Positions 1 through 7,185 of a DNA stretch of 28,225 nucleotides are shown one piece after another. Source of the stretch: a virus; IMG/VR virus record IMGVR_UViG_3300046009_013899, positions 1 through 28,225 of that record; one strand, given 5' to 3'. A program made the translations under genes and the position numbers. Under the pieces are notes generated by a model. It made no database searches. It saw only the letters and a program-made list of their open reading frames with translations, and was not told the origin of the DNA. Numbering within the stretch: position 1 is the first letter of the stretch; every line of letters begins with the position of its first letter.

Positions 1-51
1 AACATTATTTGATTTGACATATTTTTTACGATATTATTTATTATATTGATA

Positions 52-759
52 TTACAAATTAAATAGTTTCTTCAAGTCCCAGTTAGGAATTTCCTCTATA
101 GCTATTTCACTCCAAGTTAAGGGTTTGTGCGTGAAGCTCTCAATTGTGCATTTAGGCGGAGAGAATGTTCCTTTATGTCTAATGTCTATTGCTGGATGTT
201 CTGACCTCCATACCTCAAAATCATCATCTGAGAAGCCACCCCTCTTTCTCTTTTTAGTACCAGGCTCGAAACCCATTTTTCTAACCCATCCTGCGTTACA
301 CCCAGATTCCAAGTCAAACCCTTTTTCGATTATAAAATCCATTCTTCTTTTAAAGTGATCTAAGGCGAATAGTCTATTAGCACACATGCAGGACAATGGA
401 ATCATTCTATCATAACTAATGGCTTTTTCAGCTCCGAATATCCACCGTAAATTATTTTCATTGTAATAAAAGATATTATCTCTCGGTGGAATGAATGAGA
501 AACAGGATTTATTATAGAGAATGTCATGCTCGGCCATATACACATAATCAGCCTCACTACGCTCTAAGCACGATATTATTTGTTTCAGCATTGTTGGATA
601 ACTTCTTTTTGCGTCTATAACTTCATTATCCCCAAATGTTATCGGCCTTAAGGACGCACTTGTTATTGGCAATCCAGATTCCAGAATGAACCCTTGCACA
701 ATTGAGTACAAAGGTTCATCTAATTGGTTATCAGTATAATAGCAAATTCCTGCTTTCAT
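52..759 (-). CDS. Putative GT-A-like glycosyltransferase, last gene of glycan operon
   Basis: 235 residues. It has no close family that I recognise by name, but it carries an acidic E-x-D motif (E77-H78-D79) inside a hydrophobic strand, followed by L-Y and F-x-F-x-P. This layout is typical of the metal and nucleotide-sugar site of GT-A glycosyltransferases. The same segment occurs in the gene at 3872-4564 and in the C-terminal half of the fusion at 1894-3318, so the window holds three paralogous copies. The ATG directly follows the TAA of the upstream methyltransferase, so the gene is almost certainly co-transcribed and translationally coupled. It is the last gene on this side of the window; 51 AT-rich bases follow with no clear feature. 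Donor, acceptor and even true transferase activity are inferred from the motif and context. Confidence 0.6.
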   Translation of the reverse strand: MKAGICYYTDNQLDEPLYSIVQGFILESGLPITSASLRPITFGDNEVIDAKRSYPTMLKQIISCLERSEADYVYMAEHDILYNKSCFSFIPPRDNIFYYNENNLRWIFGAEKAISYDRMIPLSCMCANRLFALDHFKRRMDFIIEKGFDLESGCNAGWVRKMGFEPGTKKRKRGGFSDDDFEVWRSEHPAIDIRHKGTFSPPKCTIESFTHKPLTWSEIAIEEIPNWDLKKLFNL

Positions 760-1407
760 TTAGTTTCTAATGTCATTAGTCCAAGGCTCTGGTTTGAACC
801 ACATCCAACTCCTCCAGCGATCCCGAGTTTCACCATCCTTAGCATCCTTGCTTCCTAACACCCACCAGTCTTTTATGTCCATAGCTGCGGTATAAGCGTC
901 TACAACATAATGCACATGGCATCCCCCAGCTTTTGATCGTGAAAAAGTATAAATATAATCATGACCGCACAGAATCCCCCCCGGTTTCAATTTCTTCGTC
1001 CACTTACAAATATCTTCAGAAATATACTGAAACCAGTGATTGCCGTCGATATAAACAAAATCCAAACTTTCATCTGCAAAATCCTCTACGGCATCTGCTG
1101 ATGATTTTCGAATAATCTTAGCATTTGGGTATGGAGCCAACACTCGCTGAGAATGCTCGAATTGTTGGTCAAGTCTCTTTTGCCCCCTAGAGTTATCATA
1201 ATCATCATACAGTTTCCATGGGTCTATAAAGAAAACTTCTAATCCTGATTTAGCTAATACTTCACTATATTCTGCTTTGTAAACACCGATTTCTACTCCA
1301 CGCTCGAACCCAAGATCTTTAAATAACTCCGGTAAATCATTTCTTCCGCAGTTAGGTATTTGAGCACATTTTCCTCGATATTTTTTGATTGCTTCTATTA
1401 ATTTCAT
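760..1407 (-). CDS. Class I SAM-dependent methyltransferase (Methyltransf_24-like)
   Basis: 215 residues. Motif I, a Rossmann SAM-binding loop, is seen as GVEIGVYKAEYS at about residues 37-48. The acidic end of strand beta2 is IDPW (61-64). The motif after beta4 is DFVYIDGNHWFQ (116-127), and LKPGGILCGHDY (140-151) forms the usual post-motif. This pattern is typical of small-molecule or sugar O-methyltransferases of the Methyltransf_24 type that sit in glycan clusters. The start ATG overlaps the TGA of the upstream gene by four bases (ATGA), and the stop abuts the next ATG, so it lies inside a tightly coupled operon. The acceptor is unknown; a sugar being built by the neighbouring transferases is the obvious inference. 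Confidence 0.8.
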   Translation of the reverse strand: MKLIEAIKKYRGKCAQIPNCGRNDLPELFKDLGFERGVEIGVYKAEYSEVLAKSGLEVFFIDPWKLYDDYDNSRGQKRLDQQFEHSQRVLAPYPNAKIIRKSSADAVEDFADESLDFVYIDGNHWFQYISEDICKWTKKLKPGGILCGHDYIYTFSRSKAGGCHVHYVVDAYTAAMDIKDWWVLGSKDAKDGETRDRWRSWMWFKPEPWTNDIRN

Positions 1408-1892
1408 ATTGTTATATTATAAAAATTACTTAATATGGATGTTTGTGGTGAACAATCATTCCAATGGTGAACATATTTAAACTGCTTATATAAATCTGCT
1501 GCTAATGGTTTGAATTTTCTATGATCAGTATCATGCACTACTATATAATCAGCTTTATCCTTTAGCTTTATAATGCTTTTTACTCTCTGTTGCATTGAAT
1601 TGCCATGATCGACCAATACGACGCTCCAATGTGTTTTTGTATCTATACTATCCCAATCAGTTATTAATCTTACTCTATGATTACCACTCCTGAATCCTTT
1701 TATAAACGGGAAATAACTCTCATCATCGTCATATGTTAATAGGTATCTTTTTTTTTCACGGCACATCCAATGTAATAGTGGCGTACTAAAATATCCTCCA
1801 CCCAACTCCATAACAGGTCCGTTGGTAGCATTTATGCATTTTATTAGCATTGGGATATGTGTTGTGAAATTCTTATTTAATCTTATTTCCAT
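1404..1892 (-). CDS. Small methyltransferase-like Rossmann protein
   Basis: 162 residues, short for a SAM methyltransferase. A glycine-rich loop VMELGGGYFSTPLL (27-40) resembles motif I, YDDDESY (54-60) could be the acidic loop after beta2, WSVVLVDHG (89-97) resembles motif II, and ADYIVVHDTDH (114-124) the following strand. The residues are arranged as in class I methyltransferases, but the protein lacks a substrate-binding extension, so it may be a minimal or partly degenerate enzyme. Its ATG follows the TAA of the radical SAM fusion gene with one base between, and its TGA overlaps the start of the next methyltransferase. The family call rests on motif layout only. Confidence 0.6.
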   Translation of the reverse strand: MEIRLNKNFTTHIPMLIKCINATNGPVMELGGGYFSTPLLHWMCREKKRYLLTYDDDESYFPFIKGFRSGNHRVRLITDWDSIDTKTHWSVVLVDHGNSMQQRVKSIIKLKDKADYIVVHDTDHRKFKPLAADLYKQFKYVHHWNDCSPQTSILSNFYNITI

Positions 1893-1893
1893 A

Positions 1894-3318
1894 TTATTCT
1901 AAATATTTTTCTCTTACTTCTTTTGCTGTTCCCCAGAACTTTATATCTGTAACAGATCCTGCTATGAAACCAGTTTTGAATCCTATTCCCTCACGAGTTT
2001 TTAGAACGCATACAGGATTCTCACCACTCCATATTCCCTCTCCTGTCAATGGGAACACGAATGGAGGATTAACTTTTTGGGGTTCCCATGTTGAAGTGTC
2101 TATCGCCTCCTCAATGCATTTGATCCAATATTCTCTTCCTGCCATCTGGGCACCTTCTACACTTCTTTTTTTCCAGAACTTATCTCTTCCATCGAAATGA
2201 ACATATAAATTATTGTATCTATAAACCCTATCCTCCTCTTTTGGAGTAAAGTTAAAATATTCTGGTGGATAAAGCGTATCAGATTCAGTTGCAATGCAAA
2301 ACTTTGTTTTTGCCGCCTTAAGTCCAATAAGTATTTGCCTAAATGAGTTTGAGTAGCAGACGTTAGTCTCTCCTATGCAAATATTAGTTCCAAGTTTTGT
2401 TGGTTTCCTTGTTATACTTATTATTTGCATATCACCAGCTTGTTTTTTTATGTTTTCAATTACCTTTGCCTCTAACTTAGGATTTTCCGTGTTTGCAGAA
2501 TAATAAAGGATAGTAGTATCATTTTTCTTCGGCATAATTGTGCCATTATAATTACATGTTTTACATGGAATCATATTGAAATCAAGTTTTCTATGTCTCT
2601 TTCTTAGCCACCTTGCGGAGTCCCATATCTCCCTGAGAGTATTTTTATTCACATCACCTAGAATTAACTTGTCATCATAGTTCATGCAACAAGTTGTTAC
2701 TCTTCCGTCCCAGAAAATATTTATACTGTTCATTAACGACCAACAAGGCTTCTTTATTTCTTCCTTTTCACCAGCAGATTTTCTATCCCCTCCCCAGTTT
2801 TTGAAGGATCTTATGTGAGTATTGTTACCCCATTTCTTTTTGAATAAGTCAATTTCATTGATTGTGTCATCATTTACCACCATAGAAACTTTTACTTTGA
2901 ATTTTGCTTTAGCAATCAATTCTTTTACATTAGACTCAACTCTATCAAAATCAGGACCCAACATTGCTTTATTGTATGTTTCTTTAGTAGCACCATTGAT
3001 GCTACAATTTATATATCTAATATTTGGATATTTTACGATTCTTTCGACATCGATATATTCTGCGTTAGTGTAGAGCGCAACTTGAACACCCTCATCTCGC
3101 ATATAATCAAGCCACTTCCATATCCTAGAAAAAATAAAAGGCTCACCATTTAAAAAAGGTAGAAAAAAAGAAGCGTTTATTTCCTTTCCATCTTTTATTA
3201 TTTTATGGAACAATTCATCACTCATTTCCCCCCGTTTACGAGTCATATCGTTGCGTGGACAAAATACACAATTAGCGTTGCAGCTAATGTTTGGCTCAAA
3301 TTGTACACGAATACTCAT
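1894..3318 (-). CDS. Radical SAM/SPASM protein fused to GT-A-like glycosyltransferase domain
   Basis: 474 residues in two domains. Residues 1-260 are a radical SAM enzyme: C13-x3-C17-x2-C20 binds the 4Fe-4S cluster that cleaves SAM, and GEP at 58-60 fits the SAM-amino motif. Further cysteines at C192, C210-C211, C252 and C255, with G-D-V and W near 221-232, match a SPASM domain for an auxiliary cluster. Residues about 266-474 are a separate domain with an E-S-D motif (345-347) followed by L-Y and F-N-F, homologous to the proteins at 52-759 and 3872-4564. The gene overlaps the preceding methyltransferase by ATGA and ends one base before the next start. Radical chemistry on a sugar or peptide coupled to glycosyl transfer is plausible; the substrate is unknown. 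I see no internal stop or frameshift at the domain junction, so the fusion appears real. Confidence 0.8.
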   Translation of the reverse strand: MSIRVQFEPNISCNANCVFCPRNDMTRKRGEMSDELFHKIIKDGKEINASFFLPFLNGEPFIFSRIWKWLDYMRDEGVQVALYTNAEYIDVERIVKYPNIRYINCSINGATKETYNKAMLGPDFDRVESNVKELIAKAKFKVKVSMVVNDDTINEIDLFKKKWGNNTHIRSFKNWGGDRKSAGEKEEIKKPCWSLMNSINIFWDGRVTTCCMNYDDKLILGDVNKNTLREIWDSARWLRKRHRKLDFNMIPCKTCNYNGTIMPKKNDTTILYYSANTENPKLEAKVIENIKKQAGDMQIISITRKPTKLGTNICIGETNVCYSNSFRQILIGLKAAKTKFCIATESDTLYPPEYFNFTPKEEDRVYRYNNLYVHFDGRDKFWKKRSVEGAQMAGREYWIKCIEEAIDTSTWEPQKVNPPFVFPLTGEGIWSGENPVCVLKTREGIGFKTGFIAGSVTDIKFWGTAKEVREKYLE

Positions 3319-3875
3319 ATTTTTTTAAACTTAACATAGGCGCGATCTTCCGCTCCATTTTTTATTATTGAAACATCATCTGTTTTAAAACCTTCTCTTT
3401 CCACTAAAACGAGAAACTCCCCGATTGTCCAGTTGTTGTATTCGTATGGATCACTCAGTTTTGATTTTAGTGGTGTAGCTATATATAAGTACTTTCTTAT
3501 TACCCGTCTAGCCTCTCTGATACATAAAGAAGGATCTTTTATGTGTTCCAATGTATCACCCATATAGGCAGATTCAAATTTTTCATCCCTATATGGCAAG
3601 CTACAAGCGTCTCCAATATCAACAAATATTCCAAAACTTCTTGCTAATTCTACTGCCTTTTCACTGCTGTCTATCCCATTAATTCCAAGCATAGAGACTA
3701 AAACACCTTCTCCAGCTCCGATGTCTATTACGCTTTTTTCTTTTATCCAGTCCTTTACCCTGTCTATATGAATACGATATTTTTCTTTGCCTTCATACCA
3801 TCTAAAATGATAAGCTCCATACAAAGAATATTTATCAAAATCTTCTTTGATGATTTTTTCTGTTTCATTTTTCAT
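3315..3875 (-). CDS. Class I SAM-dependent methyltransferase (Methyltransf_11-like)
   Basis: 186 residues. Motif I is VIDIGAGEG (49-57), the acidic residue after beta2 is in GIDSSEKA (67-74), and the beta3 region ends in GDACSLPYRDEKF. FESAYMGDTLEHIKDP follows as motif II, and the 'LEH' signature is typical of Methyltransf_11 enzymes. The protein is shorter than most family members, with a small C-terminal half. The start overlaps the TGA of the upstream glycosyltransferase by ATGA, and its own TGA overlaps the start of the radical SAM fusion, so all three are translationally coupled. The acceptor cannot be read from sequence; membership of this operon suggests a glycan intermediate. Confidence 0.8.
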   Translation of the reverse strand: MKNETEKIIKEDFDKYSLYGAYHFRWYEGKEKYRIHIDRVKDWIKEKSVIDIGAGEGVLVSMLGINGIDSSEKAVELARSFGIFVDIGDACSLPYRDEKFESAYMGDTLEHIKDPSLCIREARRVIRKYLYIATPLKSKLSDPYEYNNWTIGEFLVLVEREGFKTDDVSIIKNGAEDRAYVKFKKI

Positions 3876-4564
3876 ATAAATTTTTCCATAATATTTTTAG
3901 CCTGGCCCCAGTACGGTATTGAATACGCCCTAATCATTCCTCTCCTCTTACGACCATTTTTTTCAAGAGGGTCAATTCCAAATTCATGGTGCAAACAAAC
4001 TATACCAGTGGTTGTGCTGAACTCAATTACTTTTCTTGGAATTAATCCAAGTCTTTTTTCCATTCTTGTTTTACCAACTTCCCCCATTCCTCCTCGCGGG
4101 TCTGGGAAAGGGTATTTAGCAAATCTTTCTTCTAACGCTTCAATCAACAACTCCCTTGGGGCAATTAAAGCGTAATTAGCCAACCTTTTCCTCCAATAAT
4201 ACATAGGAGTATCAAACATATGGATTTGCCACCTAACCATGTTATATGCAAAGGTATCTATCGGTGGCCGATAAAAATTGAAATGTTCATAACAATACAA
4301 AACATCGTCTTCGGCTATAGCTACATATGGAGTGGTGGCAATTTTAGCTGCTCTCAATATTTGCCAATAAATGTTTGCAGTGCTAGGCTCCTCAGCCTGG
4401 ATGAGGTTGACACCGAAGTCCATTGGTTCCTTGCTTACAGAAATAACATCAGCATCACCTATGGCTTTCTTTAGTACATCTAACTGATACTCTGCCCACT
4501 TTTTAGGGACACGGTTGATGGTTAGAAATAAAATTGTTATGTCACGCATTGTGTTATTTTTCAT
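3872..4564 (-). CDS. Putative GT-A-like glycosyltransferase
   Basis: 230 residues from the chosen start. The frame is open to an ATG at 4576, but the ATG at 4564 lies six bases past the stop of the HNH gene and has the local TATATG context used by most genes here. An E-D-D motif sits at 85-87 in VAIAEDDVLY, followed by F-x-F-x-R-P-P, the same layout as in the genes at 52-759 and 1894-3318. The N-terminal strand ITILFLTINR (9-18) resembles the first strand of a nucleotide-sugar fold. The 3' end overlaps the downstream methyltransferase by ATGA. The function is a glycosyltransferase by motif and context; I cannot assign a CAZy family. Confidence 0.6.
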   Translation of the reverse strand: MKNNTMRDITILFLTINRVPKKWAEYQLDVLKKAIGDADVISVSKEPMDFGVNLIQAEEPSTANIYWQILRAAKIATTPYVAIAEDDVLYCYEHFNFYRPPIDTFAYNMVRWQIHMFDTPMYYWRKRLANYALIAPRELLIEALEERFAKYPFPDPRGGMGEVGKTRMEKRLGLIPRKVIEFSTTTGIVCLHHEFGIDPLEKNGRKRRGMIRAYSIPYWGQAKNIMEKFI

Positions 4565-4569
4565 ATATG

Positions 4570-5211
4570 CTACCATCTTTTATGAACTTTTTTATGGCAA
4601 TCTTTACAAAGAGTTCTTCCATTATCTATCGCAAGTCTTAATTCAGGGAATAAAGCGAAGGGTTTTATATGATCTGCATGTAGTTTGTTTCCATGCTCCT
4701 TGCCTCCCCAAATACATTGATAATTATCTCTTTCAAAAACAGCTTTTCTCCATAATTTATATTCTGTAGATGTTCTTATTTTATTATTTTCTGTAGTAAT
4801 ACCACCTTGCCAATTTGGATGATCTTTTCCACAATACTTTCCCATGCGAACTTCACTCAGTTTTCTTCTATGTTCTTTTGAAAATTTTATTCCCTTGCGG
4901 GCAATACTCATATTAATCCTAGCATTTTCAGAAAATGGTGCTAATTTTTTACCAGTTTTAGCTCTGCTAATCTTGTCCCTTGTATCTATCGAAACCTTAT
5001 GACCCTTAAGAGCATTACCTATATTGTTTTTCCACTCCTCTGTATGTTTTTTCCCAGTTTGGGCAAGAATTATTTTTTTCCTAATCTCCAATGACGGATG
5101 AGTACCGAACAATGGATTTTTATCTCCAGTCTTCGCCAAACTCATATTTTTTCTATGCTCTTCAGAAAAAATCCTTTTGACATTTATTTTGTTTCCTTTT
5201 TTAAATGGCAT
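4570..5211 (-). CDS. HNH homing endonuclease with NUMOD3 repeats
   Basis: 213 residues. The N-terminal two thirds hold about six NUMOD3-type helical DNA-binding repeats, recognisable by recurring (S/T)-x-E-x-(R/K)-x-K-x-S-x-A-x-x-G-K blocks. The C-terminus is an HNH domain, with YQCIWGG, then LHADHIKPF, then the second zinc pair in TLCKDCHKKVH. The second cysteine of the first CxxC pair is a glycine (C-I-W-G), which may weaken zinc binding. A GTG at 5229 lies upstream in frame; the ATG at 5211 is preferred because it follows the upstream stop by four bases with the usual AAAATATG context. The gene sits between two glycan genes without disrupting either, so it is a free-standing mobile endonuclease inserted into an operon. 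Confidence 0.85.
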   Translation of the reverse strand: MPFKKGNKINVKRIFSEEHRKNMSLAKTGDKNPLFGTHPSLEIRKKIILAQTGKKHTEEWKNNIGNALKGHKVSIDTRDKISRAKTGKKLAPFSENARINMSIARKGIKFSKEHRRKLSEVRMGKYCGKDHPNWQGGITTENNKIRTSTEYKLWRKAVFERDNYQCIWGGKEHGNKLHADHIKPFALFPELRLAIDNGRTLCKDCHKKVHKRW

Positions 5212-5215
5212 ATTT

Positions 5216-6040
5216 TTATTCGTTTTCACATTTTTTATCCCACTTAGGTTTAATTTCTTCTAACCAATATTTCTCCCACACGAACAGAGAATACATCCAT
5301 CCAGCTTGTTTGTTTGCTGGATTCTCTTTTGTACCGTCTGAATGTGTTCTAGAGAAACTTCTGTCTTTATGTGCATACCACATTCTTTTATCATATAAAA
5401 GTCTTCCACCAACTTTCCATGTTTTAAAGAGTGCTTCATGGCTATCGCCGTACAAGGGACCATAGCCTTCTGTTTCTAATTCAATAATAGCGCTATCCCA
5501 GTGAGCTTTGGACGTAACCCAAAAACTGCCCTGCATTGCCTGAGCCTCTATAATGTTATCATCCTTAAACTTTTCAGAACGACTTTTCCAATTATGTCCA
5601 GCGAATTTACGTATACCATCACCGCAGTCTTGTATAGTAAGTTTTTCACAATCAATAAAACCTTTTTCTTCCATAATGGACCAAGTTTCTGGATTTAGAA
5701 AATATCTCCTACCTGTAATCATGTCTTTAGGACCACAGCTATCAGTTAAAATTTTATCATATCCGGGAGAAAATTTTATGTGCTCATCACATCTTGCTAT
5801 AAATTCGCCCCTTGCAGTTCTTACGCCAGCATTAATAGCCCCTCTCATTCCGAGGTTCTTTCCAAGCCTGATATAAACTACTCTAGGGTCTTTAACAATC
5901 CATTCATCCGGCATTGAATATCCATCTTGCACAACTATAATTTCTAAATCATCTCCTAGTTCGGAGTTTTTTAATAAATCTTCAACAGTGTTTTTATTAT
6001 ATTTGTCTTTGTATGATGGGATAACAATTGAAAGTTTCAT
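5216..6040 (-). CDS. Family 2 glycosyltransferase
   Basis: 274 residues from MKLSIVIPSY. The frame is open to 6079, but the first 13 codons are unlikely because the family begins with exactly this strand. The GT2 pattern is clear: SIVIPSY at 4-10, IIVVQDG at 34-40, a loop with KNLGMRGAINAGVRTARGEF (61-80), and a D-E-H metal and nucleotide-sugar motif at 85-87. QAMQGSFWVTSKAHW and GYGPLYGDSHE further on fit the acceptor-side region with its conserved acidic pair. It is the first gene of the operon, about 40 bases downstream of the predicted transcription start. GT2 enzymes transfer a sugar from a nucleotide donor with inversion; the acceptor is unknown. Confidence 0.85.
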   Translation of the reverse strand: MKLSIVIPSYKDKYNKNTVEDLLKNSELGDDLEIIVVQDGYSMPDEWIVKDPRVVYIRLGKNLGMRGAINAGVRTARGEFIARCDEHIKFSPGYDKILTDSCGPKDMITGRRYFLNPETWSIMEEKGFIDCEKLTIQDCGDGIRKFAGHNWKSRSEKFKDDNIIEAQAMQGSFWVTSKAHWDSAIIELETEGYGPLYGDSHEALFKTWKVGGRLLYDKRMWYAHKDRSFSRTHSDGTKENPANKQAGWMYSLFVWEKYWLEEIKPKWDKKCENE

Positions 6041-6085
6041 ATCTTTAAAATTATAATTTAATATATGCGACACAACCATAAGTTA

Positions 6086-6114
6086 AGTATCTTCCTGTAT
6101 TTACTATTTGTCAA
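6086..6114 (-). promoter_or_regulatory. Sigma70-like promoter of glycan operon
   Basis: Read on the minus strand, TTGACA (6109-6114) is a perfect -35 box. A 17-base spacer separates it from GATACT (6086-6091), which keeps four of six consensus -10 bases. Transcription would start near 6079, about 40 bases before the GT2 start codon. The site lies directly after an intrinsic terminator, which fits an operon boundary. Confidence 0.6.
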
Positions 6115-6115
6115 A

Positions 6116-6147
6116 TAAAAAAAACACACCTGATTTGATGTGTTTTT
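6116..6147 (-). terminator. Intrinsic terminator after the structural genes
   Basis: On the minus strand a nine-pair stem AAAAACACA / TGTGTTTTT (6139-6147 with 6120-6128) closes a ten-base loop, and the T-run continues past the stem. It lies 43 bases downstream of the fibre gene stop and immediately before the promoter of the glycan operon. The A-rich outer stem could also work in the plus direction, but nothing on the plus strand needs it. Confidence 0.7.
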
Positions 6148-6155
6148 AAATCATC

Positions 6156-6174
6156 ATCTACAAAAGTAGAAATC
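6156..6174 (-). repeat. Solitary Cas12a (type V-A) CRISPR repeat-like hairpin
   Basis: The minus strand reads GATTTCTACTTTTGTAGAT. Eighteen of these bases, ATTTCTACTTTTGTAGAT, fit the Cas12a direct-repeat handle as I know it (AATTTCTACTnTTGTAGAT), including the UCUAC/GUAGA stem and a four-base U-rich loop. The upstream run of T and A also resembles the 5' half of such repeats. It starts 15 bases after the stop codon of the fibre gene and is followed by about eight bases and then the terminator. No second copy follows at array spacing and no cas gene is present in the window. See the corresponding finding for interpretation. Confidence 0.5.
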
Positions 6175-6189
6175 TTTTTTAAAATCACC

Positions 6190-7119
6190 CTACAGCGAAG
6201 GAGAAACTGATGGAGATGCTGATGGAGATGCCGAAACAGAAGGTGAAACTGATACTGAAGGTGATTTAGAAGGTGAAATTGAAACAGAAGGTGATGTGGA
6301 AGGTGATACGGACGGAGAAAGAGATGGTGATTCAGAAGCAGAAGGAGAAATGGAAGGTGAAATAGAGGTTGAAGGAGAGACAGAAACTGAAGGTGATACT
6401 GACGGAGAAGCAGATGGAGATTCAGAAACAGAAGGTGAAACTGATGGGGAAGCAGAAGGCGAAACAGAAGGAGAAGCAGAAGGAGATGCAGAGGGGGAGA
6501 CTGAAATAGAAGGAGAGACAGATGGGCTAGATGAAATAATAACAACATGATCTGATGTTTTAGGATTAACAATAACAGATTGAGATCCTCTGACTACCAT
6601 GTTTCCGATAGTCATCGCATCAGTCGAGTTATCATATAAATACAAACTTAATGGTCCATGAGGAATAGAACTATCTGCTACTTGGTACACTCTCACAAAG
6701 TTTATAAAAAACTTTACAAACCCAGCTTGCCAGACAATCTTAAAAAATGTATTCGTTCCTTCCCAATCAGAATTCCAAACGATTGTTGGTGATTCGGTTG
6801 TAGTGACTCCATCGCTAGTTTGACAAGTCATATTTTCTCCAATTTTAAATCGGACATATTGAGTTGCACTTGCATTCGATAATCCGAAATACCTAGCAAA
6901 AGCCACATTTGGAGCTGTTCCAACATTTATGTCGAAAGAAACATCTCCTTTTGTGATGTCAGTATAGCTAACCGCAGCACCAGCAACTCCCGTACCTGCT
7001 CCTACTTGTATTCTTCCATTCAAGTCTGAGAATGGAGCACCTGCTAGTGTGTGCCATAGGTTAGTATCATAACCTTGGCGTTGTGTATCATAATTAAAGT
7101 TTTGAAGTATTGAGATCAT
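6190..7119 (-). CDS. Fibre or surface protein with Ser-Pro repeat stalk
   Basis: 309 residues. Residues 1-195 form a globular domain with alternating beta-rich segments, aromatic residues and a G-N-M-V-V ending, reminiscent of a lectin-like or jelly-roll sugar-binding fold; I cannot name the family. Residues 196-309 are a low-complexity stalk of S-P-S-x units with V, I, A, E, T or K at the variable position. Such Ser-Pro stalks occur in phage fibres and secreted surface proteins and are often rigid and extended. The start is 12 bases downstream of a good -10 box, so the message would be nearly leaderless. It is the last of the structural genes before a terminator, which is consistent with a late virion component. 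The repeat creates spurious open frames on both strands. Confidence 0.6.
   Translation of the reverse strand: MISILQNFNYDTQRQGYDTNLWHTLAGAPFSDLNGRIQVGAGTGVAGAAVSYTDITKGDVSFDINVGTAPNVAFARYFGLSNASATQYVRFKIGENMTCQTSDGVTTTESPTIVWNSDWEGTNTFFKIVWQAGFVKFFINFVRVYQVADSSIPHGPLSLYLYDNSTDAMTIGNMVVRGSQSVIVNPKTSDHVVIISSSPSVSPSISVSPSASPSASPSVSPSASPSVSPSVSESPSASPSVSPSVSVSPSTSISPSISPSASESPSLSPSVSPSTSPSVSISPSKSPSVSVSPSVSASPSASPSVSPSL
6193..6534 (-). repeat. Degenerate 12-base tandem repeat encoding S-P-S-x
   Basis: About 340 bases made of related GGA/GAA-rich units (plus-strand view), which encode repeated Ser-Pro-Ser-x in the fibre gene. Codons vary while the peptide pattern is kept, so the repeat is old enough to have diverged at silent positions. 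Repeat number probably varies between relatives. Confidence 0.8.
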
Positions 7120-7130
7120 AAATTTTGTTT

Positions 7131-7159
7131 ATTATGCTTTATAATAATAATACTATCAA
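7131..7159 (-). promoter_or_regulatory. Sigma70-like promoter of fibre gene
   Basis: On the minus strand TTGATA (7154-7159) is followed after 17 bases by CATAAT (7131-7136), five of six matches in each box. Predicted initiation near 7124 leaves only about five untranslated bases before the ATG at 7119. The 11-mer GGACTTTGATA that includes the -35 box recurs upstream of the portal gene near 20520-20530. Confidence 0.45.
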
Positions 7160-7185
7160 AGTCCCAAAAATAATACCGAGGAAAA

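Noticed and set aside
1-51. Plus-strand promoter TTGACA at 14-19
   Set aside because: The -35 box is perfect but no acceptable -10 follows at 16-18 bases and it would point against the operon; AT-rich chance match.
6156-6174. A CRISPR array
   Set aside because: Only one repeat-like unit is present, no further copy at 25-40 base spacing and no cas genes; it is listed as a solitary element instead.
6111-6572. Leu/His-rich 153-residue frame on the minus strand and acidic 84-residue frame on the plus strand
   Set aside because: Both are frame shadows of the Ser-Pro tandem repeat; composition is fully explained by the repeat unit.
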